From: Clitoria ternatea
Taxonomy: Eukaryota > Streptophyta > Magnoliopsida > Fabales > Fabaceae
DNA: 64,000 bases
Assembly: GCA_037962975.1 (NCBI GenBank)
Contig: CM075675.1
Coordinates: 29,762,501 to 29,826,500 of the forward strand
Direction: 5' to 3'
Each line of letters opens with the position of its first letter. The stretch's first letter is position 1. Shown in pieces: positions 33,411-43,819 of the stretch. Both the position numbers and the translations under genes were made by a program. The notes under the pieces were generated by a model. The model was not told where the DNA came from and did no database searches. It saw only the letters and a program-made list of their open reading frames with translations.

Positions 33411-33687
33411 GATGACAACAATTGTTCATCTCTAGGGTGTTAGTTTCATAACAGTTATATATTCAAGATATGGAACTCCCCCTATCAAATGTAATTATAA
33501 ATTTCATGCAAAAATAAAGATGTTATATTATATTGGCTCCCCCTTAATCATGCAATTATATAGAGATGTTATATTAAACTTCTCCCCCTTTGGCATCATC
33601 AAAAGAAAATCAGATAGAATTTAACAAACAGATATTAACTTTATTGAAATATTATATATGTAAAGATGAATACAACAGTGACTAATA

Positions 33688-34803
33688 TTAAGGATTGAAA
33701 AATCGAAACTCTGAGAACTGTTGTGAGAGTTCATTGTAGTGGGTAGTCATGTTGTCATCTATTTGGTTAAAACGGGCATTCATATTGTTCTCCATTCCAT
33801 CAATGCGAGAAGTCATTCCATCAAAGCGAGCATTTATTGCATCAAAGCGGGTATCGAAATGAGAGGTCAATCTATTAAAGAACTCATCATTTGGATTTGG
33901 AGGAGGTGGAGGAAATGGTTGTTGATGGGGTTGCTCATCATTGTCGTCACTGCTTTGTGCATTTGGAGGAGAGTATTGCCAAGCACCATCGTGGTTGTGC
34001 CAACCCATTTTTGCGAGATGAGTGCTTCCTATTTTACCTTTACGCCCTACTACTTCTTTCACTTCATTTGAAAGATCCACATTAAAGTGTTTGAGAAGCT
34101 TTGTGATCAAAACCGCATAAGGAAGTTTTGTGAATCTTTTAGAGTCAAGAATATGAGTCCAAACAAGTTTGGTCCAATTTATCTCTTTTTCATGGAGCAT
34201 AGCCCAAAGAATAAGAGTTTGGTTTTCACTTACTCTAGCATTGTTGGACCCTTTTGGAAGAATGATTTTGACCAAAAGGTAGTGCAGAAGGCGATGATCA
34301 ATGTTGAGCTCTCCAACGGTGCTTTTGGAAGTAGAGGATAGATTTAAAAAAGCACGAGCATCAATGGAATTGTATTCCCAATCAGGAGATGGTTCAAGGC
34401 CAAAGAAATCAACATTGTTTAGTGGAAGCTTCCATACTTGATGAAGAACATTATCATCAATGATAATGGTTACTCCTTTAATTTTGGCTATGTAGCGTCC
34501 ATTAGAGATCCTCAATGTTGAGTAGAAGGCTCTAATCAACTCAGGATAAATGTGATTTTCTTCGAGTGCAACAAACTCCAAGAGATTTTGTTGCCTAAGT
34601 ATGTTGAGTACCGGAAAATCATGTTCGTCGAAGAGCGGAACGTCAAGCCAATGAGCAGGTATAAGGAGTCTTTCTGAAAATTTTTCGAGATACCTGTCAA
34701 GTTGGAGTTTATTCTCAAAGAGTCTTGAGAGATCATTGGTGTTTGAGGAAGAGGAGCCAGTATCTCCTCGTTTCTTCTTTCTAGAGTGAGATGATGATGC
34801 CAT
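33688..34803 (-). CDS. accessory ORF of Copia element (plant transposon domain)
   Basis: An intact frame of 371 residues from MASSSHSRKKKRGD; an in-frame ATG at 34881 would add 26 residues. The N-terminus is Ser/Lys/Arg-rich with KKKR, a possible nuclear signal. Residues about 20-240 (RLLIPAHWLDVPLF, ELIRAFYSTLRI, KIKGVTIIIDDNVLHQVWKL) resemble the family annotated as putative plant transposon protein. It ends with a Pro-rich stretch and heptad-like repeats (NARFDGMTSRIDGMENNMNARF), probably a coiled coil. It lies after pol, where SIRE-type elements carry their env-like ORF, but no signal peptide or clear membrane segment is seen. A TATA box at 34916-34925 points at it. Role unknown. Confidence 0.75.
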   Translation of the reverse strand: MASSSHSRKKKRGDTGSSSSNTNDLSRLFENKLQLDRYLEKFSERLLIPAHWLDVPLFDEHDFPVLNILRQQNLLEFVALEENHIYPELIRAFYSTLRISNGRYIAKIKGVTIIIDDNVLHQVWKLPLNNVDFFGLEPSPDWEYNSIDARAFLNLSSTSKSTVGELNIDHRLLHYLLVKIILPKGSNNARVSENQTLILWAMLHEKEINWTKLVWTHILDSKRFTKLPYAVLITKLLKHFNVDLSNEVKEVVGRKGKIGSTHLAKMGWHNHDGAWQYSPPNAQSSDDNDEQPHQQPFPPPPPNPNDEFFNRLTSHFDTRFDAINARFDGMTSRIDGMENNMNARFNQIDDNMTTHYNELSQQFSEFRFFNP

Positions 34804-34915
34804 GATTTTGAATGAAACAGAGAAGGTAGAGAGAATTTTTAGAGAAGAAAAGAAAAAGAGATATGAAGCGAAATGAGGCACTGGGAGAGGCTTTGAAGAA
34901 ACAGCGTGAGAAAAG

Positions 34916-34925
34916 CCTTTTTATA
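34916..34925 (-). promoter_or_regulatory. TATA box upstream of accessory ORF
   Basis: Minus-strand TATAAAAAGG about 115 bp before the preferred ATG at 34803, with four GAATCGATTC palindromes just upstream (34942-35057). This arrangement mirrors the LTR promoter and suggests separate transcription of the ORF. Confidence 0.5.
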
Positions 34926-34939
34926 CAGGAAATAATGCG

Positions 34940-35060
34940 TGAATCGATTCATCCTAGAGGGAATCGATTCATGTGAGTGATTTTTGTAATTCTGGACGCT
35001 TGGAGTGAAGTGGGAATCGATTCATATACCAAGTTATGAGAGGGGGAATCGATTCCCCTA
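34940..35060. repeat. internal GAATCGATTC palindromes (4)
   Basis: Four copies of the LTR palindrome, outside the LTR and next to the TATA box of the accessory ORF. Confidence 0.85.
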
Positions 35061-35546
35061 GCTAGTTTTGGTCAAACACGCTACAAGTTCATAGTGGTTC
35101 ACGTGAATGCATTTGGAAATGGAAGATTTTGTTTTATTCTTCACATGAAGGCATCTGATTGTAAGGAATCAATGCTTTTCCCTTTGGTTTTATTGTGCAC
35201 GTGAATTGGTCAAGTGACTCAGGAGTGGTCTTTCTTGACTTGTTCTCATGATTCATACAAGAGTACATTTTAAAAATTTTGCAAGTGCTATTTGATTTTA
35301 TTTCATCACAAATTCAATAAAATCAATTGCCATTTTTTGCATTTAATTTTGAGATCATTTATTTTAAAGAGATTAACTTGTCTCACAAATATGTTTAATT
35401 AAGATTTTAAACAACAAATCGGGTTATGATGAATATTTAAAAAAATGGTGTATATTAATATTTCTTAAAAATAGAATTTGTATGAAAAAGATAAATCTTT
35501 AAGTTAAAGATTTGTGAAAATATTTAAGAGAATGAAATTTGTGATT

Positions 35547-35822
35547 TTAAACAATTTCTAAAATGCCTAATTCCCTTCTAATATTTATAAATTGTTCCTT
35601 TGGAAGGGGTTTAGTAAAAATATCCGCCAATTGTTTAGAAGTTTCAACATATTCAAGAACACAATCTCCTTTTAAAACATGATCTCGTATGAAATGGTGA
35701 CGGATTTCTATATGTTTTGTCCGTGAGTGCATCACTGGATTTTTGGAGATATTTATGGCGCTGGTGTTGTCGCATTTAATGGGTGTTTGATTTAAAACAA
35801 CACCGAAATCAAGGATAATCAT
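35547..35822 (-). pseudogene. Copia RNase H C-terminal fragment
   Basis: 91 residues with IKCDNTSAINISKNPV, MHSRTKHIEIRHHFIRD and ADIFTKPLPKEQF, the standard end of Copia pol. It is cut sharply at 35822, where the motif-rich noncoding stretch begins. It is all that remains of pol in this element. Confidence 0.9.
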
Positions 35823-38136
35823 TCATTTGTATGCTCCCCCTTACTACTTGTAATTGATACCACTTGTGAAATATACCACCTATTAGTGTGTGAAAGTGTG
35901 ATACCAATTTGATCAAGTCTAATACCACTTGTGAGTCAATTCAGTCAAGTCTGATACCATTTGTTTACTTATTAAGCATATGATCTCCTTTTTACTAGAT
36001 ACCACTTGTTGAAATAATAAATACCATAATATGAATAAATACCACTCAAAGGTTAGATACCATTGCATATAACAATCCACTTGTTAATCATTTCATTGAT
36101 ACTGCTTGATGCATTTCTAGGTATCAGAGTAGTAACATAGACGGCTTTTCAACAATGTATGCTTATGTCTAGGTATCAGAGTAGGGATGAAGTGATATAT
36201 GTAGCTTGTGAAATTCGTTATTCATACCACTTGTTAATATGATTTGTATAATTCACAGAGTATAGTGGTTGAGTAAACAAATCATACCTTGGTATTTTGC
36301 AAGTTTTATGCCCTTTTTCACATCCTTGTGTGTCATTTTGCTTCATCCATGTTGAATTCCTTGAACAATTCTTTACTCGCCCAGTTTGGTAGTTTGATCT
36401 TCCATTTTGAGTCATCCTATATAACCTTAACAAACTCTTTGCAAAGCTTTTTGTTAGTAGCATTGAGTCCACAAGAGTTTATACCAATTTTTGGGCCTTT
36501 GATGCAGTATTATGAAAATGATTTACTCAGTCTTCCATACCACTTGATAAAGGGATAACATATCATCAATAAATATCACTTGTTATAAAGAAATGTTTAT
36601 GAAATTCCCCCTTAATCATGTAATTTAACAAGGATAAATATAGATGTTGATACCACTTTATTGATTAACATAATTCATATGATTCGGAGCATAGTGGTAT
36701 AGTGGGCATTAACTTCAAACATATAGGTCTAGTCAAGCATTCACATATGGCATTTATCAAATATGTAGGAGAAAGCATTTTGCATAGATAATTAGTAACG
36801 CATATAGATAAGTCACAAAAGCATCTCATGGTTATCGTGTGTAATGCAAGTCATACTCTCATCTATGTCATACAATTTGTTATCTAGATATTATACATGA
36901 TACCACTTGATGGATTTGCTAATTTAAGCTCTTGATATCAATTACTAACATTTAAGCATTCAACACAAGATTTTTAGCAAACATCATTGTTCATAATGTT
37001 ATTCAAAAATTCTTTTCAATCTCAATGATGCATATTTTTCAAACTTCTTTTCACAGTCAAGATCATGCATCATCAAACATATGACATAGTAAGTATTATA
37101 ATGTTGATCGAGATAGATACCACTTGCACATACATGGTATATGATCATAGCATGCATTATTACTTATCATATTATGCATTGTTTCTTAACATATCATCAT
37201 GTTCATGCCTATGATGTTATAATCATAAAGTTAAAATCTAGGCAATCACTTGTTGTAACATACATGCTTTCTTTCTAGGAATATAATTACATGGTTGTCA
37301 AAGCATAGATACACTTGTACATGCAATGTATGTATTTATTATCAAGGCATAATGATAAGCACATAATCAAGATTGTGTCCTCATGATCTCTTCCTCTTAC
37401 TAATTCAATTCATATCATTTTTAAAGGAAGATGTTTGTTATTTAGATACCACTAGTTAAACAACATATAAGTGATGCATCATCAAGAATTCATATTCAAT
37501 CAAAAATTCATGCATCATTAAGAATCAATACAATAACCAGGAATTCATACATGTTTATGCATAATCATCTCAAATCTCAAGATTCTTATGTACCATGTTA
37601 TTCAAACAATCATTCATCAAACTCATCATCAAACACTATTGATCCTACGGTTTTTATGAGTTGAAGGTGTCTTAAGATTATCTCAAAACTTAACACCTTT
37701 CATGCTCAAGCATGCATATCAAATCAAGGTAAGATTTTCTCATATCAAGATTCATTATGAATGAGTATTCATGTTGACTATATGATAATTGCTTGCACCT
37801 TTTGTTGTACCACCTTTTAGTGTTGTCCATTGGATTTTGTCGGTGCAATCCATCTTGTGTGAGTCACATTAAAGCTTCTTGACTATCTCTTTGTTTGAAT
37901 GGTATTTATAAGAGCTTCAATTTCCTTCTAGATGTATGATGAGTCATCATAATCTAGGCTTGCTTTATTCTTCTCCTTTATCTTTTGGAATAGATTTTGA
38001 GATACTTGATATCTCCTTAGGCCATGAGATTTGGTCACCCATCAATGAGAAGTTGTTGCTTCAAAGTTTGCCTACAAGATTTCAAAATTTTAAGGTACCC
38101 TTTGAGATTTGGGTCCTTCCTTGTTAGTTTGGGATT
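35823..38136. repeat. noncoding filler with dispersed ATACCACTTG motif
   Basis: AT-rich and not coding on either strand. The motif GATACCACTTG or close variants occur about 15-19 times (for example near 35859, 35932, 36000, 36226, 36538, 36650, 36899, 37118, 37446), and GGTATCAGAGTAG occurs twice (about 36120 and 36172). The same words form the primer-binding-site/LTR junction at 39345-39361. This stretch stands where protease, integrase and reverse transcriptase should be. Confidence 0.7.
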
Positions 38137-39303
38137 TCAAGATTGTTTTGGAATCCATACTTTTCTTGTACGCTTTTGACGGGATTTCTTTATAAAACAA
38201 TTGGATGATATATGACCAAATATTCCACAATAAAAACATGTTGCATCCAAAGAATAAGTCATGGTAGAATTGTAATGGTTCCTATCATGTTCTATGTTCT
38301 TCCTTTTAAAACAATTAGGCATAGAATTTCCCTTTCTTTCATGGTTTGTGCATCTTAAGGAGGATTTGGATTTTTCTTTGTAGGATGCAAAATAGTTCTT
38401 GTAATGATCTATTTTTCTTCTATCAAGTGTATGCCTTTGATTTTTAATAGGTGCACTTAGATTCTTTTGACTATTTGTAAGCTTGCTAAGTGCTTCTTTT
38501 AGTACTTTATTCTCTTTTTCAAGAAGCATACATTTATCAATAAGCATACAATCATTATTTCTATTACAAGTACTAGGAGATACATTTGAAGCTACTAATT
38601 CATCATTTTGAACTCTAAGATATTCTTTTTCTATGTGAACATCATGCAATTCTTTTTCAAGAGTCAAAATGGTTTGTTTAGAGCATGCATATTTCTTTGA
38701 TAACAAGACAAATTTTTCATGCAATTCTTCAAATGCTTCTAGCAATTCATCTTTATCAAATTCACTTTCATCATCACTAGATTCGTTTAGAGAACTTACC
38801 TCATCATCTTCGGAGTGCTTTGTTATAAGGCAAAGGTTGGTAAATTCCACTTTCGATTCCATGGTCTCTTCTTCCGAATCTATTTTGAATTCTTCATGTT
38901 TGCTAGAGAGAGTACTAATTCTTGCATCTTGATCATCATTAGTATTTCCATATATTGTTTCAAGAGTTTCCCATATTTCTTTAGCATTGTTACAAGCAAT
39001 AACTCTAGAAACATCATTAGGTTCTAATGCTAATGTGATAAGAATTTTAGCTCTAAGATTGAATTGTACCTTCCTTTCTTCTTCCATAGTCCACAAGTTT
39101 ATGGGCTTCATACATTCTATATTATTAACAATATGCATAGGAATGAAAGGACCAAATTGAATAGCATTCCATACCTTGAGGTCATAAGATTGGATAAAGA
39201 TTTTCATCCTTTCTTTCCAAATAGCATAGTCTTTGCCATTGAAGATTGGAGGTCTACTTATTGTGCCATTTTGTGGAAATGCATCATAAGAGGTAGAGGC
39301 CAT
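38137..39303 (-). CDS. gag of Copia element
   Basis: 388 residues, intact. It starts MASTSYDAFPQNGTISRPPIFNGKDYAIWKERM, the usual Copia gag opening, followed by AKEIWETLETIYG. The middle region looks shortened (NTNDDQDARISTL), then comes an acidic and coiled stretch (about residues 180-290) and a single CCHC knuckle CFYCGIFGHISSNC near residue 355. It packages element RNA. The ATG lies 42 bases inside the primer binding site. Intact gag without pol suggests selection for, or recent descent from, a gag-bearing non-autonomous family. Confidence 0.88.
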   Translation of the reverse strand: MASTSYDAFPQNGTISRPPIFNGKDYAIWKERMKIFIQSYDLKVWNAIQFGPFIPMHIVNNIECMKPINLWTMEEERKVQFNLRAKILITLALEPNDVSRVIACNNAKEIWETLETIYGNTNDDQDARISTLSSKHEEFKIDSEEETMESKVEFTNLCLITKHSEDDEVSSLNESSDDESEFDKDELLEAFEELHEKFVLLSKKYACSKQTILTLEKELHDVHIEKEYLRVQNDELVASNVSPSTCNRNNDCMLIDKCMLLEKENKVLKEALSKLTNSQKNLSAPIKNQRHTLDRRKIDHYKNYFASYKEKSKSSLRCTNHERKGNSMPNCFKRKNIEHDRNHYNSTMTYSLDATCFYCGIFGHISSNCFIKKSRQKRTRKVWIPKQS

Positions 39304-39344
39304 CTTGATCTCCTGCAGCTGTTAAGCCTTGTGGCAAGAGTCAA

Positions 39345-39356
39345 GCTCTGATACCA
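39345..39356 (-). other. primer binding site of Copia element
   Basis: Minus-strand TGGTATCAGAGC, the classic initiator-Met tRNA site of plant Copia elements, two bases inside the 5' LTR. Confidence 0.92.
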
Positions 39357-39358
39357 CT

Positions 39359-41204
39359 TGTTAGCCAAGGCCTCAACGCTCAAGAGGGGGGGTGAATTGA
39401 GTGTTTCAAATTTTCACGCGGAATCCCCTTGGAAATGGTTAGTAATATACAAATGATGCAATGATGAAGAGACAACAACTTTTATGCACATATCACACTA
39501 TGACACACTTGATGTGCAATGACAATATTTAGCTATAAGTGTGATAAACAAGGTAAGTTATTGGTTTAAACAATTTATCAAACAGTTGGAGTGCACAGAT
39601 TTATTTGTCAATAATGTGATGTTTCCTATAAAGATTCAGCTCATTCAAGTTATCAAACACCTTGTGAATGTGAGAAATAATAGCAATCAAGTAAGTATCA
39701 CACAAGACTTAATAGGAAACAATGTATTAGATATTTGGTAAGTTATAGCAAGTTCTAACTTTGAAGATCTTCACCAAATATTAACTCAAGCAAATTATCA
39801 AACACTTGGCATGCAGAGTTAAGTATTCAACTTGAACAACAACTTGGATTCAGATATTCAGCTTATGCATTTCAACAAACAGTTTATATGCGCAGTTGTA
39901 TAAAGAGTTCAAGGTAGAGAGAAATGCAAACCAAGTTTAACGAGTTCCACCAACCCGGTGTACGTCTCGCCTTCAAGCAACCCACTTGAAGGATTCCACT
40001 ATTGAAGATTTGAGATACACGCCTTGAGCAATTACAGTCTCTTAGTGTTTCACACTCAAGAACTTAATCCTCACAAGCTAAAGGGCAACCCACCCAATCT
40101 CACAATCTCTCAATTACAAGGTTGAATCCCAACCCAACAACTATCTCAGATTTTGTGTATGTGATTTTACAAGTGCAACTCTCTCAGTAGAGTGGATATA
40201 CAAATTTTAAGTACTTTGAAAAATGTTTTTCTTCTCTCAAGGAGAATATGCAATTTTTAGCACTCAAAAATATTTTTCTCACAATATAACTCTCAAAAAT
40301 TAATACTTCAGAATTTAAGAGAAACAGAGAGTAAGTAAGAAGAAAGAATGAAGGCAAGTATTTGATGCTTCGAAGGTATGTTTCTGCTGCTTCACTTCTT
40401 CTCTATTTATAGGAGTTCCAGAGTATGTGCTGCCAAAAAAATTTGAATTCCACCGATTCCTAATTTCATGCATCGAGAGTGTTAGTCTCCCAATTGTCCG
40501 CCTCAATTAATGGAATTGCCATTCAGTTTGTATCTTCGAGAGAGGAATTAGCTGTCTTGAGTTTCTGAAAACGCGTATTGATAGTTTTCATGATTCGGCG
40601 CAAGTTTGAATAATTTTCCAGTGTATTTTTGCATAAAAAACAACCCATGAATCGATTCCTGACAGAGAGAATCGATTCCTAGTAGCATGAATCGATTCCT
40701 TCAGCATATGAATCGATTCCTTGAGCTAATTTCCACCATGAATCGATTCCCAAGCTTGATGAATCGATTCCTTGAGCTAATTTCCACCATGAATCGATTC
40801 CTATGTGCCTTGAATCGATTCCTTCATTTAATTTGTAGCATGAATCGATTCCTATGTGCCTTGAATCGATTCCTTCACTTAATTTGTAGCATGAATCGAT
40901 TCCTATGTGCCTTGAATCGATTCCTCTTTCATTTTTCATGTGGGAATCGATTCCCATAGGGCTGAATCGATTCCTAGGTCTGTTCCCTTCCAGTTTTGAT
41001 GCGTTCTGCTTCTTTTGGGTCCATTCTTGATACTTTCATGCATGGTTCTTTTGAACTAATCTTTCCTTGACACTTTGAAAAGTTATTTCTTGTTCCGAAT
41101 CATTCTCGATGATTTTTGATTAATTGCTTGTACAACATCTTTTTGATCTCTTGATCCTTCAATTGTTTGTCATTCATCAAAATCTGTTTCAACATACAAA
41201 TACA
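39359..41204 (-). repeat. 5' LTR of Copia element
   Basis: 1846 bp, nearly identical to 31548-33393 (constant offset 7811). It has a TATA box at 40402-40413 and the palindrome cluster at about 40646-40976. Confidence 0.93.
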
Positions 41205-41209
41205 CATCC
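41205..41209. repeat. target site duplication CATCC (right)
   Basis: Second copy of the Copia target duplication, within exon 2 of antisense gene B. Confidence 0.92.
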
Positions 41210-42296
41210 ACCACTGCGACTAACTTTCCCCCATGGAATTCATAGTACGGATCCATTCCATAAAGGTTAAGTTTCACAGTGGGGTTGCGGTAGAAGACTT
41301 GGCGTATGGCTAGGCCGAAGGACTCTTCAACAGCCCGGCTGCATATGTCAACAGCTTCTTCTCTCTCAGCCTTCGCTGTAGCCAATTCTCCCTGCAACTT
41401 GGACAGCTCCTCACTAGACACCTCGAACTCCGCTTTCCTAGCCTTCAGTCCCTCTATCTCAAGAAGGAGCTTCTTCTCCCTTTGAGACCACTCTTCAGCA
41501 TCAGCCTTATTTTTATCCTGGCTGCTGCGGAGTTCTTCCTCCTTCTCTGCCACTTTGCCTTCCAAGTTTTTAAGATCGCCTTTGAGCTTGAGATTCTCTT
41601 TAGTTACGAGATCCCCAAACTCCTTAGACTTGTTAAGACGATCTTCCATTAACTTCATGGCGGCTTTGTCCTTGTCTGAGGAAAGGTTGAGCTCTTCTAA
41701 TTTTTCACTTAGCTCCTCAACCTTGTCAACGTTCTTAGCCAACTCGCTGACGGAAGATAGCAATCCAGCAAGTTCGGCTAGCTGCCACCTTCCGGCCTCA
41801 CACGCTTCTTCAATTTCTTTAACACTAAGCGTAGGCCGGAGTTTGTACATCGGTGGTGGAAGAGTGGCAGGAGTAGAACCTTCGTAGGAGAGGAAGGGGG
41901 TGAGAAACGAGGTCGTTGGGAAGGAGGTCGGATTTGACCCAGAAGCTCCAGCAGCAGTTTCTTTATTAAGACTAGAGGGAGCACCAGCTGCTTCCGAGGT
42001 TTCAACAAGCTTACCCTCCGAAGTTTTGCGCTTTTTGGACGGGCCTCCCACTGAGTCATTCTTGATTTTTCTTCTCCTCTCAGAAACTGGAGGATGACCC
42101 GTGGATTCATCAGCGGCAGAAGAACCACCCTCAACCAACGGAATGTCCCCTTCAGCATCCGAGGTCAGTATTATTAACTCAGGACGATCCTTGGTTGAGG
42201 GCCTGGGCTTCACTTCATTCTCACGGGAAACGGATTTACCAGCCGCCTTGAATTTCTTTAATTTGTCCATCTTCGGAGTCTCTTGTTCTATTTCAC

Positions 42297-42383
42297 CTAC
42301 ATGAACAAACACAAGATGTCAGCAACTACAAATATTCTATATATATTTGGTAAAGGAGGAAGATGAAATAAAACGAGAAGTAC
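42297..42383 (-). other. intron of antisense gene B
   Basis: 87 bp, donor GTACTT, acceptor CATGTAG, phase 1, after EEYL. Position and phase are identical to those in gene A. Confidence 0.8.
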
Positions 42384-43254
42384 GCAAATATTCCTCCCGG
42401 ACTCCGCTTGAGCTACTTAGCAAACGCCTACACGAGAAGACGTGACGACCTGTAGTGTGCGATTCAAGTGCGAACAACACTCTCGACGTCTCACGAGACA
42501 GATCGGATTGATCAGTGTAGTACGCGTGTGAGCTCAAGAGGAAATGTTTGTGTGTCCAGCTCAGGGGAAATTTGTCAACATCCTCTTCGTCCTTCCAAAA
42601 TTTCGGTTTGCCCTTCTTAATGGAGATGCGAGTGAAGTAGGTCTTAAACGACTTCCCATCAACCTTGGCCGAATCAGTATAAGACTCAAAGTTCACAAAA
42701 GAACAGAGAGTCCGGAGTGTCACCAGACCAACTCCGCCCTGCTTATTCGCCCTTCGAACTACCTGAGTGTAGTAGAACAGCATCGCTACAGTTGGCGTGA
42801 AATTGAAGTGCTCCCCAAGCACTTCGAGAGCTCGGATGAGGCCCCAACCGTTGGGATGAAGTTGAGAGGGTGCACAGTTCAAAAACCTCAAAACACCCAT
42901 CTGGAGTTCGGTTAATGGGAAGCGGACACCCAAATAATGAAAGATGAAGTCGTACATGTACACTGAACGATCGTTGGGGACGACATGACATATCCGCTCT
43001 GTCGGAAGTGGTGCGTAAACCCTATACCACTTTTTTGTCTCTTCATCCGTACTCAGCGTGAACCTCGGTTGAATCCGAGATCCCTCCTCATCCGCATGAC
43101 GAGAGGCCAAGTCCTTAAATTCGCTGGACACCCAACAGAAAGGCCATTTAGCCTGAACCTCCTCCCAATTCAGCCTCGAAGCAACTACGCTGAAGAGACC
43201 TTCAGCTGTCTTCGAAATGGCACTATCTCCAGAAGATCCTTCTCCAGTTGCCAT

Positions 43255-43700
43255 TGGAAATATCTAGACCGAACTCCTTGATCTACGATAAGAAATAAAA
43301 TGTCGTCAGAAAGTTGCAATCATTACTCACTGCATTTTAAAAGCAATTACAATCAGAGGGCGACTCTGAGAAGGGAAAGGTCACTTCCCGCAGTGAGTAA
43401 GATCCCCTTTCTGAGCGACGCGGTTCAGTTTTAGGAAGAATCACAAGGATTCTTCCCCACGACTATTAGGGTTGAGGGAAACTGATTTCCCCCCCTTTTA
43501 GATGAAGCCTACTTTCTATACCTAAGAATTGCAAACCAAAGCGAAACTAAAGCGACAAGGAAAAGATAGTTACCTCAGATGACAGTGATGAATTTGAGGA
43601 ACGGAGAAACCCTCGCAATGTAGGCAGCAAACTTCCTTGCAAAATTTCTGCAGAGTTTCGTTGAGTAAACAAAAGCAAGTGGAATCCAGAATCCACTAAG
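43255..43700 (-). other. 5' leader of antisense gene B
   Basis: The leader lies between the TATA box and the ATG. A donor-like GAG/GTAACT near 43573 and an acceptor-like TTATCGTAG near 43285 could define a leader intron; gene A has a matching donor (TTAG/GTAACC near 29527). A decayed counterpart of the longer N-terminus of gene A may lie here. Confidence 0.4.
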
Positions 43701-43704
43701 TATT

Positions 43705-43715
43705 CCTTTTATAGG
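43705..43715 (-). promoter_or_regulatory. TATA box of antisense gene B
   Basis: Minus-strand CCTATAAAAGG, about 450 bp before the ATG. The same 11 bases lie upstream of gene C. Confidence 0.55.
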
Positions 43716-43819
43716 AAACAAAGAGGACCGGTTACCTCCTCTTGAAGTTGTGTCGTTCTCGATAAAACGCACCTGTTCACAACCGAAACGACACAACCGT
43801 TCCAAATTCTTGGGCGCCA

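Larger units (their letters stand above)
31548..41204 (-). mobile_element. young Copia element (SIRE-like), pol mostly missing
   Basis: A 9657-bp element with 1846-bp LTRs (31548-33393 and 39359-41204), 5-bp duplication CATCC, primer binding site 39345-39356 and polypurine tract 33394-33410, all oriented on the minus strand. The internal order is gag (39303-38137), a long noncoding stretch, an RNase H tail (35822-35547) and an accessory ORF (34803-33688). Protease, integrase and reverse transcriptase are missing, so it must have moved with proteins supplied in trans. I saw two LTR differences in 1846 bp, fewer per base than in the host Tat element, as expected for a younger insertion. A gag of this type plus an extra ORF after pol fits the SIRE group. 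Confidence 0.92.
31319..43254 (-). pseudogene. Tat antisense gene B, split by a Copia insertion
   Basis: Exon 1 is 43254-42384. An 87-bp intron (42297-42383) follows EEYL as in gene A. Exon 2 runs 42296-41205 and resumes at 31542-31319 beyond the nested Copia element. Counting one copy of the target duplication, the exons sum to 2187 nt (728 residues), an exact frame, so the gene was open when it was hit. Exon 1 shows GVRFPLTELQMGVLRFL and SQLHPNGWG (residues 130-138); the roughly 100-residue core is about three-quarters identical to gene A by eye. Exon 2 is a Ser/Pro-rich stretch, a long coiled coil and YYEFHGGKLVAVVD; the last part (APLPEGQSMGPD, then a Glu/Pro-rich tail) is now 9.7 kb away. 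It starts about 90 residues inside gene A. Confidence 0.85.

Noticed and set aside
33739..34341. Plus-strand ORFs over the Copia accessory ORF
   Set aside because: Shadows of the longer minus-strand frame.
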